64,000 bases of DNA, from NCBI GenBank assembly GCA_021371875.1, contig JAJFVH010000120.1, positions 1 to 64,000 of the forward strand, read 5' to 3'. The translations under genes and the position numbers were made by a program. This DNA is from Bacteroidales bacterium (GTDB lineage Bacteria > Bacteroidota > Bacteroidia > Bacteroidales > Paludibacteraceae). Below are positions 45,501 through 53,940 of the stretch, in pieces; within the stretch, counting starts at the first letter, position 1; each line of letters starts with the position of its first letter. The notes under the pieces were generated by a model that searched no databases, was not told the origin of the DNA, and saw nothing but the letters and a program-made list of their open reading frames with translations.

Positions 45501-45549
45501 TCATAGATAACATGATAAAACTGAGTAAAAATAAAATTTGTTTATTCAT
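42511..45549 (-). CDS. SusC/RagA-family TonB-linked outer-membrane transporter
   Basis: A 1012-residue TonB-dependent transporter. A signal peptide (1-18) is followed by a carboxypeptidase-like regulatory domain (about 20-100; INGKVVEKGNIPLPGVSIKI), a plug domain (about 105-225) with the SusC hallmark VLKDASAAAIYGSRAFNGVIIVTTK, and a 22-strand barrel. It ends in a Phe-rich strand (GGFQFSF). It imports oligosaccharides with SusD using TonB/ExbBD energy. The chain is complete with no frameshift seen. Confidence 0.95.
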   Translation of the reverse strand: MNKQILFLLSFIMLSMTAFPRKINGKVVEKGNIPLPGVSIKIENNAGGTISDIDGNFELDVQDNSTLIFTYIGYSMQKILIGKRDYIKVELDPSSKLLDEVVAIGYSTVKKKDLTGAVSVVNMKDAINGSKNSITDVLQGRIAGVSVKTSAAPGDKGQIFMRGVGSFYTSSNPLFVIDGIPTDDSNSFNPNDIESIQVLKDASAAAIYGSRAFNGVIIVTTKQGKKGEKKIDFTYRTNNQIVQRPFEVMETEEWLKMHEAQYKNAYGAIYLKKMPIVKDSTVNTDWYKQALQIGTQNEYDFAISGSSKDQGFSYRASTNYLKQNGIVIGTDYSRFNARINTTWDSKWFKLSENLLFSNSQAGTAGGGGAWAQAAGLPPTLPVYDVNGNYALGDANSIKEMTGNSNLVAQRDKTFNMNKNYHVMASVSVEVPFTSWLKYRLNLGTDLNFNINNTQSKVLKTNLRDYDRSSISDLRGINENYLMEHLLEFNKTINNNSINALVGYTEQYFSYNTTNIVMNDVLVDQNGKYYFTLSNATSVNNTSQDIEINTLRSYLGRITYNYDQRYYFTGSLRTDGSSRFSIANRYGYFPSVSLAWRTSKEKFFNIPFIDDFKIRGSYGELGNQEIGNWLYSPYLQSNLIYMFGNNEKIDYSGKSDQTIVDQNIKWEQKISSNIGFDTYLFNNKLGITFDYYYNKNVDLLAYVSIPYYTGNTPANLDPYSKIMTNAGSVANSGFELSINYKEKFSKDFYSDITLNLSTVNNKVLALGGTNTYIPADVAFNVLTHTEVGRSIGEWYLLKSNGIYQVNDPDLNKITVLGKKAIPGDYKYIDMNGDGDINDQDRVFCGSPWPTMEYSLQWNLGYKAFDLSMFLYGNIGRKVYNSLEYSLTNTSSVDGNFKRGLFNVSWSPENPNNKYSLPRAGSSIISYTDRYLQDGSFLRFGNIQLGYDLNSINIIKKLNINKFRIYVSAENIFTITNYTGWNVDFKGSLPFLYGYDGNTYPVPLNIQGGFQFSF

Positions 45550-45681
45550 TGCGTGATAAATTTAAGATTAATTTATTTTGTGATTCCTGAACTATAATTT
45601 TAATTATAAACGATGAATATAAAAAAAACGTCCCAATGTAATTGACTTATATTTAAATATATTATCAATCTGAAAGGTATC

Positions 45682-47640
45682 TTATTTAACAATTAATTTT
45701 TGATAATAATCTTTACCATTATCAATCAACTGAATTATATAAATACCTGTGGGTAGATTAGGATTTATAACACTATTCGCTTTATTTAATTTTATGTTAT
45801 AAACTTCTTGACCAAGTTGGTTGAATATGTTAATTCTATCACCTATATTTAAAGAATTAATTTCTATTTTTAAATTTTCACCTTTTGATAGCGGGTTAGG
45901 GAATATAGAAAGTGGGGATTCATAAACTGACTCAATTTTTGATGTGAAATTTCCATTTTCAATGATTTCAATTCCTGAAATTATTGCATTTTTGTTTGCT
46001 GTAGTAAAATCAATTTTAATTTCACCTTGGTTCGTGCTTTTTACTATAAATTCTTTAATAATAGCTTTATTTGGACCAACAGTTTCAAGTATTTTATAAT
46101 TAGATAATATGGTTTGTTGATTTACAATTATATTATCACTGCATCCTTCTACCGCAAAAAGTTCATCTTGAAAATGAAATCTAACCAGATAATTTTTATT
46201 TGCTTTTAATCTGTCAAAAAAATAAGAAAAAGAATTTCCATATCGTATAGTTTTATATACTTCAACGTCTGCAGGAAATATAACTCCAGTTGTATCCGGA
46301 GCTTTTTTTAGTGTCCAACAATTTCCTCCAGTATAATATAAATCGGGACTGAAAAATCTATACCCTTGAGTAGTGTTACCCGAATTAACAGCATACTTAA
46401 TAATTCCACCTTGAGCAAAATTAGTTGTTATAAATAGATTCCTTGAGACTTCACTTTCTGTAACTGTTGTATCTCCAATTTGATACGCGATTATAGCTAT
46501 TTTTCCAACCTGGCCAACACTAAATAATGTATCATTTTTTATTATCGCAGGGCCTTTTTCAATTCGAAAATTTACTTTATTACCAGAAGAAGATTTTGCA
46601 GAAAGTTTCCAACTCAAAGAATCTTTTAGATTTAAATCTGGTATTGAATCAAAAGAAACAGTTTGCGTTATTCTATTATTCGAAGAGGGATAAGGATTTG
46701 CTGAGTTTGATGGTCCAGCAGGGATGCTCCAAACTCCATTTTTAAAGTTTAAAGAGTCAATACACATGTCTCTAGCTCCACAAGGAATATTGGGGGTTAC
46801 ATCTCTATGATAAATTAAATATAATTGAGTAGCATCAGGTGAAAATATTATAGATGCCCCTCCAACATTTGTTTGTCCATTCTTTTCTTTTATTATAGGA
46901 TTTGCATTATATTTTACCCATGGACCCTTAGGACTATGAGCCGTAGCATAACCTACTGAATAATGATCACACCACCCATTACCTGAATAAAATAAAAAAT
47001 ATGTTCCATTTTTTTTTATTAAAAAAGGAGCTTCATTCGTAAGTTCTTTATCATCAAAAACCCAATCTTCTCTTTGACTTATTTCACTAAAACAAAAAGT
47101 ATCATTTGAAATATTTGTAAAGTCATCACTAAGTTCAGCAACCCAAATACCATATCCTCCTACTCGAGCATAATAAAGATATTCTTTCCCATCGTTATCT
47201 TTGAAATAGTGTGGATCTATAGCCCATTGTCCTTGATTTTCAGCATTAGTACGAAGAGATCCTTTATTTGAACCCCAAGCATAAAAAGGACCTTCGGGAG
47301 AACTACTTCTTGAAACGCAAAGTCCATAATCGGCAGCATAAAACATATAATAATAATCACCTTTTTTTATTACTTCAGGTGCCCAAAAATTATCAGTACC
47401 AAAATTGCCTTTACTTTTATTCAAGCACTCGTGGCCACTGTCCCAGTTGACTAAATCAGTTGACTTATAAACCCAAAAACCAGCCCATGAATAATCAGTG
47501 CCATAGGCATAATACTGTCCATTTTCATAATAAATATATGGATCGGCCAAATTTTTCTTTACAGGATTAACATAGATTTGAGCTATTAAAAGGCAATAAC
47601 TTGAAAAATTAAAAATAAAAAATAAAGAAAATCGTTTCAT
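45682..47640 (-). CDS. Secreted GH43 with malectin-like domain and T9SS tail
   Basis: A 652-residue multidomain protein. A signal peptide (1-20) precedes a GH43 propeller (about 22-320) with base Asp33 in LADPYIY, a second Asp in AIDPHYF and the acid Glu in TNEAPF. A linker sandwich and a malectin-like module (about 415-560; GGIIKYAVNSGN, YLVRFHFQDELF) follow, then a Por sorting domain (about 575-652; SIFPNPLSKGENL, GIYIIQL). It would act extracellularly ahead of SusCD import. It is probably cotranscribed with susC, 133 bp downstream. Confidence 0.85.
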   Translation of the reverse strand: MKRFSLFFIFNFSSYCLLIAQIYVNPVKKNLADPYIYYENGQYYAYGTDYSWAGFWVYKSTDLVNWDSGHECLNKSKGNFGTDNFWAPEVIKKGDYYYMFYAADYGLCVSRSSSPEGPFYAWGSNKGSLRTNAENQGQWAIDPHYFKDNDGKEYLYYARVGGYGIWVAELSDDFTNISNDTFCFSEISQREDWVFDDKELTNEAPFLIKKNGTYFLFYSGNGWCDHYSVGYATAHSPKGPWVKYNANPIIKEKNGQTNVGGASIIFSPDATQLYLIYHRDVTPNIPCGARDMCIDSLNFKNGVWSIPAGPSNSANPYPSSNNRITQTVSFDSIPDLNLKDSLSWKLSAKSSSGNKVNFRIEKGPAIIKNDTLFSVGQVGKIAIIAYQIGDTTVTESEVSRNLFITTNFAQGGIIKYAVNSGNTTQGYRFFSPDLYYTGGNCWTLKKAPDTTGVIFPADVEVYKTIRYGNSFSYFFDRLKANKNYLVRFHFQDELFAVEGCSDNIIVNQQTILSNYKILETVGPNKAIIKEFIVKSTNQGEIKIDFTTANKNAIISGIEIIENGNFTSKIESVYESPLSIFPNPLSKGENLKIEINSLNIGDRINIFNQLGQEVYNIKLNKANSVINPNLPTGIYIIQLIDNGKDYYQKLIVK

Positions 47641-47657
47641 AAAAAAATTATTTTACA

Positions 47658-47665
47658 CAAAGATA
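47658..47665 (-). promoter_or_regulatory. -7 element for the GH43-susCD transcript
   Basis: CAAAGATA on the plus strand is the reverse complement of TATCTTTG, matching TAnnTTTG. It lies 18 bp upstream of the GH43 start codon. A -33 element at the expected spacing is not clear. Confidence 0.45.
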
Positions 47666-47844
47666 TATATTTGATTGAATATACACCTTCCAATAAATTA
47701 GTTTGAAAAAAAATAGAACCAAATCAGATTTATGAGGTTTAGCTTTCAAATTTCTCAATAAAAATATAATATTTAGATTTGATATGGAACAAATATATGT
47801 ATTCATGTAATATTTATGAGATTGTTGCTTGATTTATCAGCCAT

Positions 47845-48034
47845 TTACTCACCGCCTCCAAACTTTACTTTAAGAGCCTTAATTTCATCACTAACTTTTC
47901 AATCAAGAATCTTTGTGTAATGCTGTGTAGTATGCAGATTTTTATGTCTGAGCATTTTAGATACACTTTCAATAGGAACGCCATTGGTGAGCGTAACTGT
48001 TGTGGCAAAAATATGCCTAGCAATGTGAAAACTT
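47845..48034 (-). pseudogene. C-terminal remnant of a tyrosine recombinase
   Basis: Reading leftward, the sequence encodes SFHIARHIFATTVTLTNGV, then an SVSKMLRHKNLHTTQHYTKILD block, a TGA stop, and KVSDEIKALKVKFGGGE. This follows almost residue for residue the C-terminal 65 residues of the intact island integrase (7826-9073), including the H-x-x-R and Tyr active-site residues. A stop lies directly before the fragment and another inside it, and the N-terminal three quarters are gone. It records a second, related integrative element that once bordered the glycan locus. Confidence 0.85.
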
Positions 48035-48075
48035 TATGAGTTTTTAATTGTTTTTTTTCTCAAAATTTAGTGCAG

Positions 48076-48109
48076 GGTGCAAGCGTTTCTATATATAGAA
48101 ACTTGCACC
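48076..48109. repeat. 34-bp near-perfect palindrome
   Basis: GGTGCAAGCGTTTCTATA pairs with TATAGAAACTTGCACC, broken only by a two-base bulge (CG). It lies between the integrase remnant and the IS element in otherwise AT-rich non-coding sequence. It may be a terminator, a protein-binding site or a recombination scar. Confidence 0.55.
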
Positions 48110-48240
48110 TTGAACAATGTATAAATATTTCAAAATATGGTACTTGTATATTTCAAATTATTTATGTATATTTAAACCTGAAAGTTTAGCAGACAAGTGT
48201 AAGTCATTGACAGACAAAAAGCGTTCTTTTTATTATATTT

Positions 48241-49221
48241 ACCCGTAGTGCATTTATAAAAAAGCAATAAAAAAAGTTGTTCATTTCGGAAAAAATCCGT
48301 ATATTTGTTTGACTACCAATCAATTAAATATAATGAACAACTTTAATACAAAGTACGAGAAAATTCTCGATATATTAAAACAATTTGAGACAAAAAGTAA
48401 CTTTCTGAATCAAATTCGTCGTCCACGTTTGAGCGATATTGAACTAATTGCTGTTGATTTGACAGCAGAGTCTTTAAGTATAGATTCTGAATATCAATTA
48501 TTTAGAGTTTTGCCAAGCTCACTAAGTTCACGCATTGAACGAAGTGTATATAATCGTCGGAGACGAAAATTATTTTTTATTAAAGAGCGAATCCGCAAAG
48601 CGATGTCGGATAAACTGACCGGAACTGAAAATTATTTTATAGTTGACAGTATGCCATTGGAAATATGTAAGTTATCTCGATCTTCCAGAACAACAATCTG
48701 TAAAGAAGATTACTTAACCAGCCCGTCCAAAGGATATTGTGCCAGTCAGAAATTGCATTTTTATGGCTACAAATTACATGCTGTATGTAGCGCTAGTGGC
48801 GTTTTCTCAAACTTTGAGCTGACCCAAGCTGCTGTACATGACATACATTATTTGAAAAACATAAAAACCAATCTTTCTTCTTGTGTTTTAATAGGAGACA
48901 AAGGCTACTTAAGTGCTGATTATCAATTAGATTTATTCACCTCTAATAATATAAAATTGGAAGTGCCAATGCGCGTTAATCAACACGATTATGAAAAACA
49001 ACCTTATCTGTTTAGAAAAACAAGAAAACGTATTGAAACGCTCTTTTCTCAACTTTGTGACCAGTTCTTGATTCGTCGAAACTACGCTAAGTCTTTTGAC
49101 GGATACAAAAACAGAATTTTATCTAAAATCACTGCTTTGACAGTTATTCAAATGATAAACAAACTTTTAAATAGAAATATAAACAACATTAAATCTCTTG
49201 TAGTCTAAATGCACTACGGGT
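48241..49221 (+). mobile_element. IS982-family insertion sequence, complete (981 bp)
   Basis: Perfect 16-bp terminal inverted repeats, ACCCGTAGTGCATTTA (48241-48256) and TAAATGCACTACGGGT (49206-49221), flank one transposase gene. The bases TATATTT occur directly before the left end and directly after the right end, giving a 7-bp target duplication. Intact ends, transposase and duplication point to a recent insertion next to the old integrase scar. Confidence 0.9.
48333..49208 (+). CDS. IS982-family transposase
   Basis: A 291-residue DDE transposase. The three acidic positions are visible in FIVDSMPLEIC, LIGDKGYLSADY and RKRIETLFSQL, the spacing and wording of the IS982 family. The N-terminal 90 residues carry the basic DNA-binding region (SRIERSVYNRRRRKL). 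The ATG at 48333 is chosen over an upstream in-frame TTG at 48309. The stop TAA overlaps the start of the right inverted repeat. Confidence 0.9.
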   Translation: MNNFNTKYEKILDILKQFETKSNFLNQIRRPRLSDIELIAVDLTAESLSIDSEYQLFRVLPSSLSSRIERSVYNRRRRKLFFIKERIRKAMSDKLTGTENYFIVDSMPLEICKLSRSSRTTICKEDYLTSPSKGYCASQKLHFYGYKLHAVCSASGVFSNFELTQAAVHDIHYLKNIKTNLSSCVLIGDKGYLSADYQLDLFTSNNIKLEVPMRVNQHDYEKQPYLFRKTRKRIETLFSQLCDQFLIRRNYAKSFDGYKNRILSKITALTVIQMINKLLNRNINNIKSLVV

Positions 49222-49682
49222 TATATTTCCTAATTCGTACCCAAATTAATGGCAGTAAATCTAAATTATTGCCAATTTATAGAGTTTGATAGATCAAAAA
49301 AATATCACATTCAAAATTATCACAATAAGGAAAGTTGATAAAATAAAAGTTTACCTGATACTATCTATAAAATTAGAAAATTCGCTATTTTAAATAAAAA
49401 AAATAGATAGATTATTTGCGATGAGTACCGTCAATCGGTATTTATTGCAAGAAATTACTTCTATCAAATGAAAAATTAAACAAACAAGTATTAGAGCTGC
49501 AATAATAACCTGAAATTAACAAAGTGCAATTTGTCCTCCATGTCCCCATTGTCTACTTCAAAATAAAACAATCTTTTAATATATTTTGACTGCTATAATA
49601 TCCGAAAACCGGTAATTATCGCAGCCATTATAATAATTCGTTTTAAAGGAATTGACATGTTTTGTCCGATATTTTGCTCCAT
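49222..49682. other. Non-coding region between the IS and the Fic gene
   Basis: No gene or stable hairpin was recognised in 461 AT-rich bp. A motif near 49530-49556 (TTTGTCCTCCATGTCCCCAT then TGTC) recurs in altered form near 51683-51706 on the far side of the Fic gene. The pair may mark the edges of a small inserted unit. Confidence 0.4.
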
Positions 49683-51224
49683 TTACTTAATATTTCCTTT
49701 TTCCAATGCTGTAGGAATCAAAGATGCTATAAACAACGTAAAATCCTTTATATCTCCATGCACACTTGCTTTTTCAAGAGAAGCCATATATTCAGCCCTT
49801 CTCTCAACCGGTACAATTGTCCAGTCATAACCACCCGATATAAGTTGCGTATTCATTAAAAAGCGGGCAATACGTCCGTTACCGTCCATATATGGATGGA
49901 TATACACAAAAAAGAAATGTCCCAACACCGCACGAACACTTGCTTCCGGTTCATTCTTTAATAGGTCAAACAAAACAGGCATGGCATCCCTTAAAGCTTC
50001 TGTATTCAAAGGTGTGTGCAAGGATCCGCGGATATATACCTGCTGAGTCCGGTAACCTGCTAAATCTGTCGCTTTTAGGATTCTAGCCACAACACTTGGA
50101 GCAAACAATTCCCGGTACCAAGCTCTATGGTCATTATCTACCACTTCACCCGCTGTTTCACCGTTCATAATTTTCACGATACTTTCTTTTACAGCTTGGA
50201 ATGCCTGCCAATATCCTCGGGCGGCCATTGCATTTTTTTGCTCCATATCAGTTGCTACGCTTTCAGGTTCCCAATTGCCGCTCCTTACTTTCTCTATTAA
50301 ATCGTTGGTCACTTGATAACCCTCTATTGATAACGAGTTGTAAGCATCCAGTTTATATTGCTCGTCTATTTGCTTCATACAAGCGTCAATATCAGTATTA
50401 ACGTTGATAGATTGTGGAAAATTGGCTATCACCACCTCACGCATAGCACTCCACATAAGCTTCAACCTCACAACATAAGGAGATGCAGCACGTGTAAAAG
50501 CAATGTTGGTTTCATCTGTAAAAGGATCTTCTTCCCGGATATCATACCCTAAACTTTTCATCGTATTTATAATCTCATCAGCAAAGGCTGTGTTTCCGAT
50601 ATTGCGAAACGCACCGGCAAGTCTTCCTGCCTTTGTCGTCTGCCCTTTGTCAATTAGATTGCGTAAAATATCTGAAACATCCGGCACCAACGACAAACAG
50701 GTTCGGGCCGTTATACTATCAAGCCGGAAAGAATCAGGACTACTCTCAATCAATGCATCGGCCAAACTATATAAATTCAACCCGAATTGTGCTTCTTTAT
50801 AAACCGGATTGGCAATACTGGTTTTAATATCCAGTAAAGAAGTATTATGCAACAATCGAATGATATTGTTTGAACCTTTCGGAGAACGAATAATAGTCTG
50901 TGCCGGCACAGTTCTGTTACCGCTGTACAACGACAATGATTGATCTGGGCTTAAGCACCAATCATCATTAAATCTTGCTTTGGAATATTCAGCAATAAAT
51001 TGCCAATAAGAAGTATACCAACTTGTACTATCTCCGGGTGTACTATCAGGGCGCGAAGAAATATACCAGCCTTTCATCACTTCCTGAAGAAATCCATTTT
51101 CAACCAGTCGAACGATATGAATCCTCGATAAATCCGATGAGCGAATAATAGTATGACTATTCCCTTGCTGAAGTTTCTGCAATTCCTGCAGTGAATCCGC
51201 TAATTTTTCTTGTACTGTTGCCAT
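49683..51224 (-). CDS. Fic-domain protein with N-terminal winged-helix region
   Basis: A 513-residue protein. The Fic core has H443-P-Y-M-D-G-N-G-R451, the active-site loop of AMP-transferases (AMPylators). An inhibitory helix motif of the S-x-x-x-E-G type is visible upstream in NSLSIEGY (about residue 300), as in Fic proteins held off by their own N-terminal part. The first 60 residues (SSDLSRIHIVRLVENGFLQEV) resemble the winged helix of AbiEi-like regulators, so it may also bind DNA. It is the only gene between the IS and the defence operon. A toxin or signalling role is likely; the target is unknown. Confidence 0.8.
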   Translation of the reverse strand: MATVQEKLADSLQELQKLQQGNSHTIIRSSDLSRIHIVRLVENGFLQEVMKGWYISSRPDSTPGDSTSWYTSYWQFIAEYSKARFNDDWCLSPDQSLSLYSGNRTVPAQTIIRSPKGSNNIIRLLHNTSLLDIKTSIANPVYKEAQFGLNLYSLADALIESSPDSFRLDSITARTCLSLVPDVSDILRNLIDKGQTTKAGRLAGAFRNIGNTAFADEIINTMKSLGYDIREEDPFTDETNIAFTRAASPYVVRLKLMWSAMREVVIANFPQSINVNTDIDACMKQIDEQYKLDAYNSLSIEGYQVTNDLIEKVRSGNWEPESVATDMEQKNAMAARGYWQAFQAVKESIVKIMNGETAGEVVDNDHRAWYRELFAPSVVARILKATDLAGYRTQQVYIRGSLHTPLNTEALRDAMPVLFDLLKNEPEASVRAVLGHFFFVYIHPYMDGNGRIARFLMNTQLISGGYDWTIVPVERRAEYMASLEKASVHGDIKDFTLFIASLIPTALEKGNIK

Positions 51225-51294
51225 AATAATTTCTATTTTAAACTACTCCTATAATCCCTGCTTCAAACATGTTTACTTATCAGTTTAAAGCTTT

Positions 51295-51365
51295 GAGCAC
51301 TTGTTAGTATTTCATGTCGTGCACCTGTTAGTTTCTCAAACCGTGCACTTATTAGTATTTCATGC
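51295..51365. repeat. Three 24-bp direct repeats upstream of the Fic gene
   Basis: Units at 51295-51318, 51319-51342 and 51343-51365 share the pattern GTGCACttgTTAGTatTTCA. They are contiguous and lie 71-141 bp upstream of the Fic start codon. Contiguous repeats of this size in a promoter region suggest operator sites, possibly for the winged-helix part of the Fic protein itself. Confidence 0.6.
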
Positions 51366-51825
51366 AAAAATAATACATTTAATTCAATTGTACAACTACT
51401 TGCAGAAATACAAATTACAATATAATCTGTTTTACAAATGAATAATTAGCTATTTACTGAGTATATATAATAGATTACTATTAGTTTCTTATAAGTAAAA
51501 ACGATTGATAAACTATCAATAGTCTTGAATTTAATTTGAAAAAAGGACGGAATAATTACCTCGACGTAAAAGAACGTACCGCCAAAAAGGATTATTGTGT
51601 GATCGGGCATGCGTAAAATCTATTTGTAAACCTCGACGAATTCTGTCAAGGTTTGCAAATACAAATTAACCTCCTCACTTTGTCCCCATGTCTCAATTGT
51701 CGCCTCCAAAAAAAAAATAAAAATACATTATGAAATTTTACAAACAAGAAACATTTAATAAAATCATAGAAATGTGAAAAGGATTTTGTAGTTTTGTATG
51801 TTTAAATTTATTAACTATAAATCAA
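51366..51825. other. Non-coding region with one hairpin
   Basis: No gene was recognised. ATTTGTAAACCTCGA (about 51620-51634) pairs with TCAAGGTTTGCAAAT with two mismatches, a hairpin that could terminate a transcript now lost. The remainder is AT-rich and featureless. Confidence 0.4.
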
Positions 51826-52075
51826 TTAGAAGAGCTAATAGACAAACTTAAAAACTGGTTAATGCGAACCTATCAAAAGTTTATAGCAGAACTTGGCAAG
51901 AAAAAAGTAAAACTCACCCTCGCTCAAAGCCGAATGGGAAGAGTTCTTTTCAACGGAAAAAGCAAAAGCCCTATAAATTAAAAAGTAAATAGACGATACC
52001 GACAAGGAAATTGAGAGAATAGTGTATGCCCTCTATGACTTGACGGAAGAAGAAGTGAAGATTGTGGAGGGGTGA
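51826..52075 (+). pseudogene. C-terminal remnant of a type IIG (Eco57I-like) restriction-modification enzyme
   Basis: One frame gives LIDKLKNWLMRTYQKFIAEL. After a frameshift, another gives AEWEEFFSTEKAKAL, two stops, IDDTDKEIERIVYALYDL and TEEEVKIVEG. The closing phrase, 'IDxTDxEIDxxVYxLYxLTxEEIxIVE', is typical of the C-terminal end of large Eco57I-type methylase-endonucleases. The fragment is broken by a frameshift and internal stops, and the catalytic part is absent. It lies directly upstream of the qat operon. Confidence 0.7.
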
Positions 52076-52115
52076 GTGAAACTTGGTTGATAAATGAATT
52101 CAAATATAAATATAT

Positions 52116-53936
52116 ATGTGGAAAGACAGTGAAACTAATATCGATTTATTGGATTTTGATTATTTAATTGATGTAGCTAAAAATATAATTTTAGATGAAA
52201 GTTTAACACCATCGTCTATTGGAATTTATGGAGATTGGGGTAGTGGGAAATCATCTTTAATGGATTTGCTACAATCTGAATTGTCAAAAGATAGTGACGT
52301 TTTATGTGTTAAGTTTAACGGTTGGCTATTTGAAGGATATGAAGATGCAAAAATTGCATTAGTTGGAACAATCTTAGATGAAATAAGCAATAGAAAAAGG
52401 TTGACTCAGAAAGCAAAAGATTCTCTAAAAGCACTGTATGATAATACTGATTTTATAAAACTCACAAGTAAGATTGCAAAATATGGAATTGATTTTCTTC
52501 TAACTGGGGGTGCATTAACCTTAACCGATATTGCTATAGGAACTGTAAAAAATAATCTGGTTTCAAAAGCTAAAGACGCGAAAGAATCAGAAATAGAGGA
52601 TGTTCTTAAAGCATTTAAAAGTAAAGAAGTAAGAAAAAATGTGAAGTCATTTCATACAGATTTTGCAAAGCTTCTAGAACAAACTAAAATTAAAAGGCTT
52701 GTTGTATTTATTGACGAATTAGATCGCTGTAAACATGAAACTATATTAGAAACACTAGAAGCTATTCGTTTATTCCTTTTTGCAAAAGGTACATCTTTTG
52801 TGATTGGGGCAGATGAACGTCAGATAAGATATGCAGTACAAATGAAATATCCAGAAGTTGAAGGAAATCAAATGGATATTGGAAAAGAATATCTTGAAAA
52901 ATTGATTCAATATCCAATTCGTATACCACAACTAGGACAAAAGGAAGTACAATTTTATATAATGTGTTTATTATTTGAGAATGACCTAGGTAAAGATATT
53001 AGTCCAATAATGGATATTATTTACAAAGGGAAACAAGAAAATTATCTAGAATTTGAACTAACATATGAATTAATAAAAGAAAAATCTCCTGAGTTAGCAG
53101 ATAAATTGAAAGATACAATTTCATTATCAAAACAAATATCTTCTGTATTAGCTATAGGTTTGAATGGTAATCCAAGGCATTGTAAAAGATTTCTAAATGC
53201 TTTAGAATTGAGAACCCAAATGGCTGAATTTAGAACAATTAAATTAGACAGAAAAGTTTTAGCTAAAATTATGCTCGTTGAGTATTTTAAAGATGCTTTC
53301 TACAAAAGACTTGCAGAACTACAAGCAAATGAGAATGGAAAACCAAAGGAGATAATTAGTATTGAGAATGGAGAGTGGGATGAAGCAGATGTATTGAAAT
53401 TATGGAAAGATGACAAGTGGATTGTCAACTGGCTAAATATTGAACCAAAACTTTCTAACGAAGATTTAAAACCATATTTTTATTTCTCAAGAGAGAGCTT
53501 AAAAAATACCGCATTTATAAAACAACAGAATCTAAGTAAAGAGGCTGAAAAAGTTTTGGAAGATTTACTTAGTCAAGGAGATACTTCAAGAAAAGAAGCA
53601 ATAAAGCATGCGGCTAATATATCAGATTTTGAGTCTTCAATTATACATAAATCTTTAGCAACAAAAATTGAGACAGCTTCTGTTATTGAAAAAGGGATAT
53701 TCCAGTCATTTATTGAATGGAGCATTTCAAGAAAGGAACTTAATATTGATACGATTGCTAGCTTAGACCACATACCAGCAAGTCGAATTAAAAGTTCATT
53801 TATTCCACTTGTATCATCTTTTGCAAAAACATTAAATGATAAAGTGAAAATTGTTGAAATTGTGACTAAATGGAAAGAAGAAAACACTAAATTAAAGAGT
53901 GCTATTGAGGGTGAAATTGATAACATAAAATTCTAA
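52116..53936 (+). CDS. qatA: QatA: KAP-type P-loop ATPase of the Qat anti-phage system
   Basis: A 606-residue ATPase with Walker A G39-D-W-G-S-G-K-S46 and Walker B VVFIDELDR (about residues 196-204), the KAP NTPase pattern. The C-terminal 250 residues are helical and not recognised. It is the first gene of a tight four-gene operon whose order (ATPase, small unknown, QueC-like, TatD-like) matches the QatABCD defence system described by Gao and co-workers in 2020. KAP ATPases are often membrane-associated, but no clear transmembrane pair is seen beyond a hydrophobic stretch near 122-140. Confidence 0.9.
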   Translation: MWKDSETNIDLLDFDYLIDVAKNIILDESLTPSSIGIYGDWGSGKSSLMDLLQSELSKDSDVLCVKFNGWLFEGYEDAKIALVGTILDEISNRKRLTQKAKDSLKALYDNTDFIKLTSKIAKYGIDFLLTGGALTLTDIAIGTVKNNLVSKAKDAKESEIEDVLKAFKSKEVRKNVKSFHTDFAKLLEQTKIKRLVVFIDELDRCKHETILETLEAIRLFLFAKGTSFVIGADERQIRYAVQMKYPEVEGNQMDIGKEYLEKLIQYPIRIPQLGQKEVQFYIMCLLFENDLGKDISPIMDIIYKGKQENYLEFELTYELIKEKSPELADKLKDTISLSKQISSVLAIGLNGNPRHCKRFLNALELRTQMAEFRTIKLDRKVLAKIMLVEYFKDAFYKRLAELQANENGKPKEIISIENGEWDEADVLKLWKDDKWIVNWLNIEPKLSNEDLKPYFYFSRESLKNTAFIKQQNLSKEAEKVLEDLLSQGDTSRKEAIKHAANISDFESSIIHKSLATKIETASVIEKGIFQSFIEWSISRKELNIDTIASLDHIPASRIKSSFIPLVSSFAKTLNDKVKIVEIVTKWKEENTKLKSAIEGEIDNIKF

Positions 53937-53940
53937 TAAT

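Noticed and set aside
49530..51706. Direct repeat flanking the Fic gene (TTTGTCC..ATGTC..ATTGTC)
   Set aside because: The two copies differ by several insertions and substitutions, so a real boundary repeat cannot be claimed without wider comparison.
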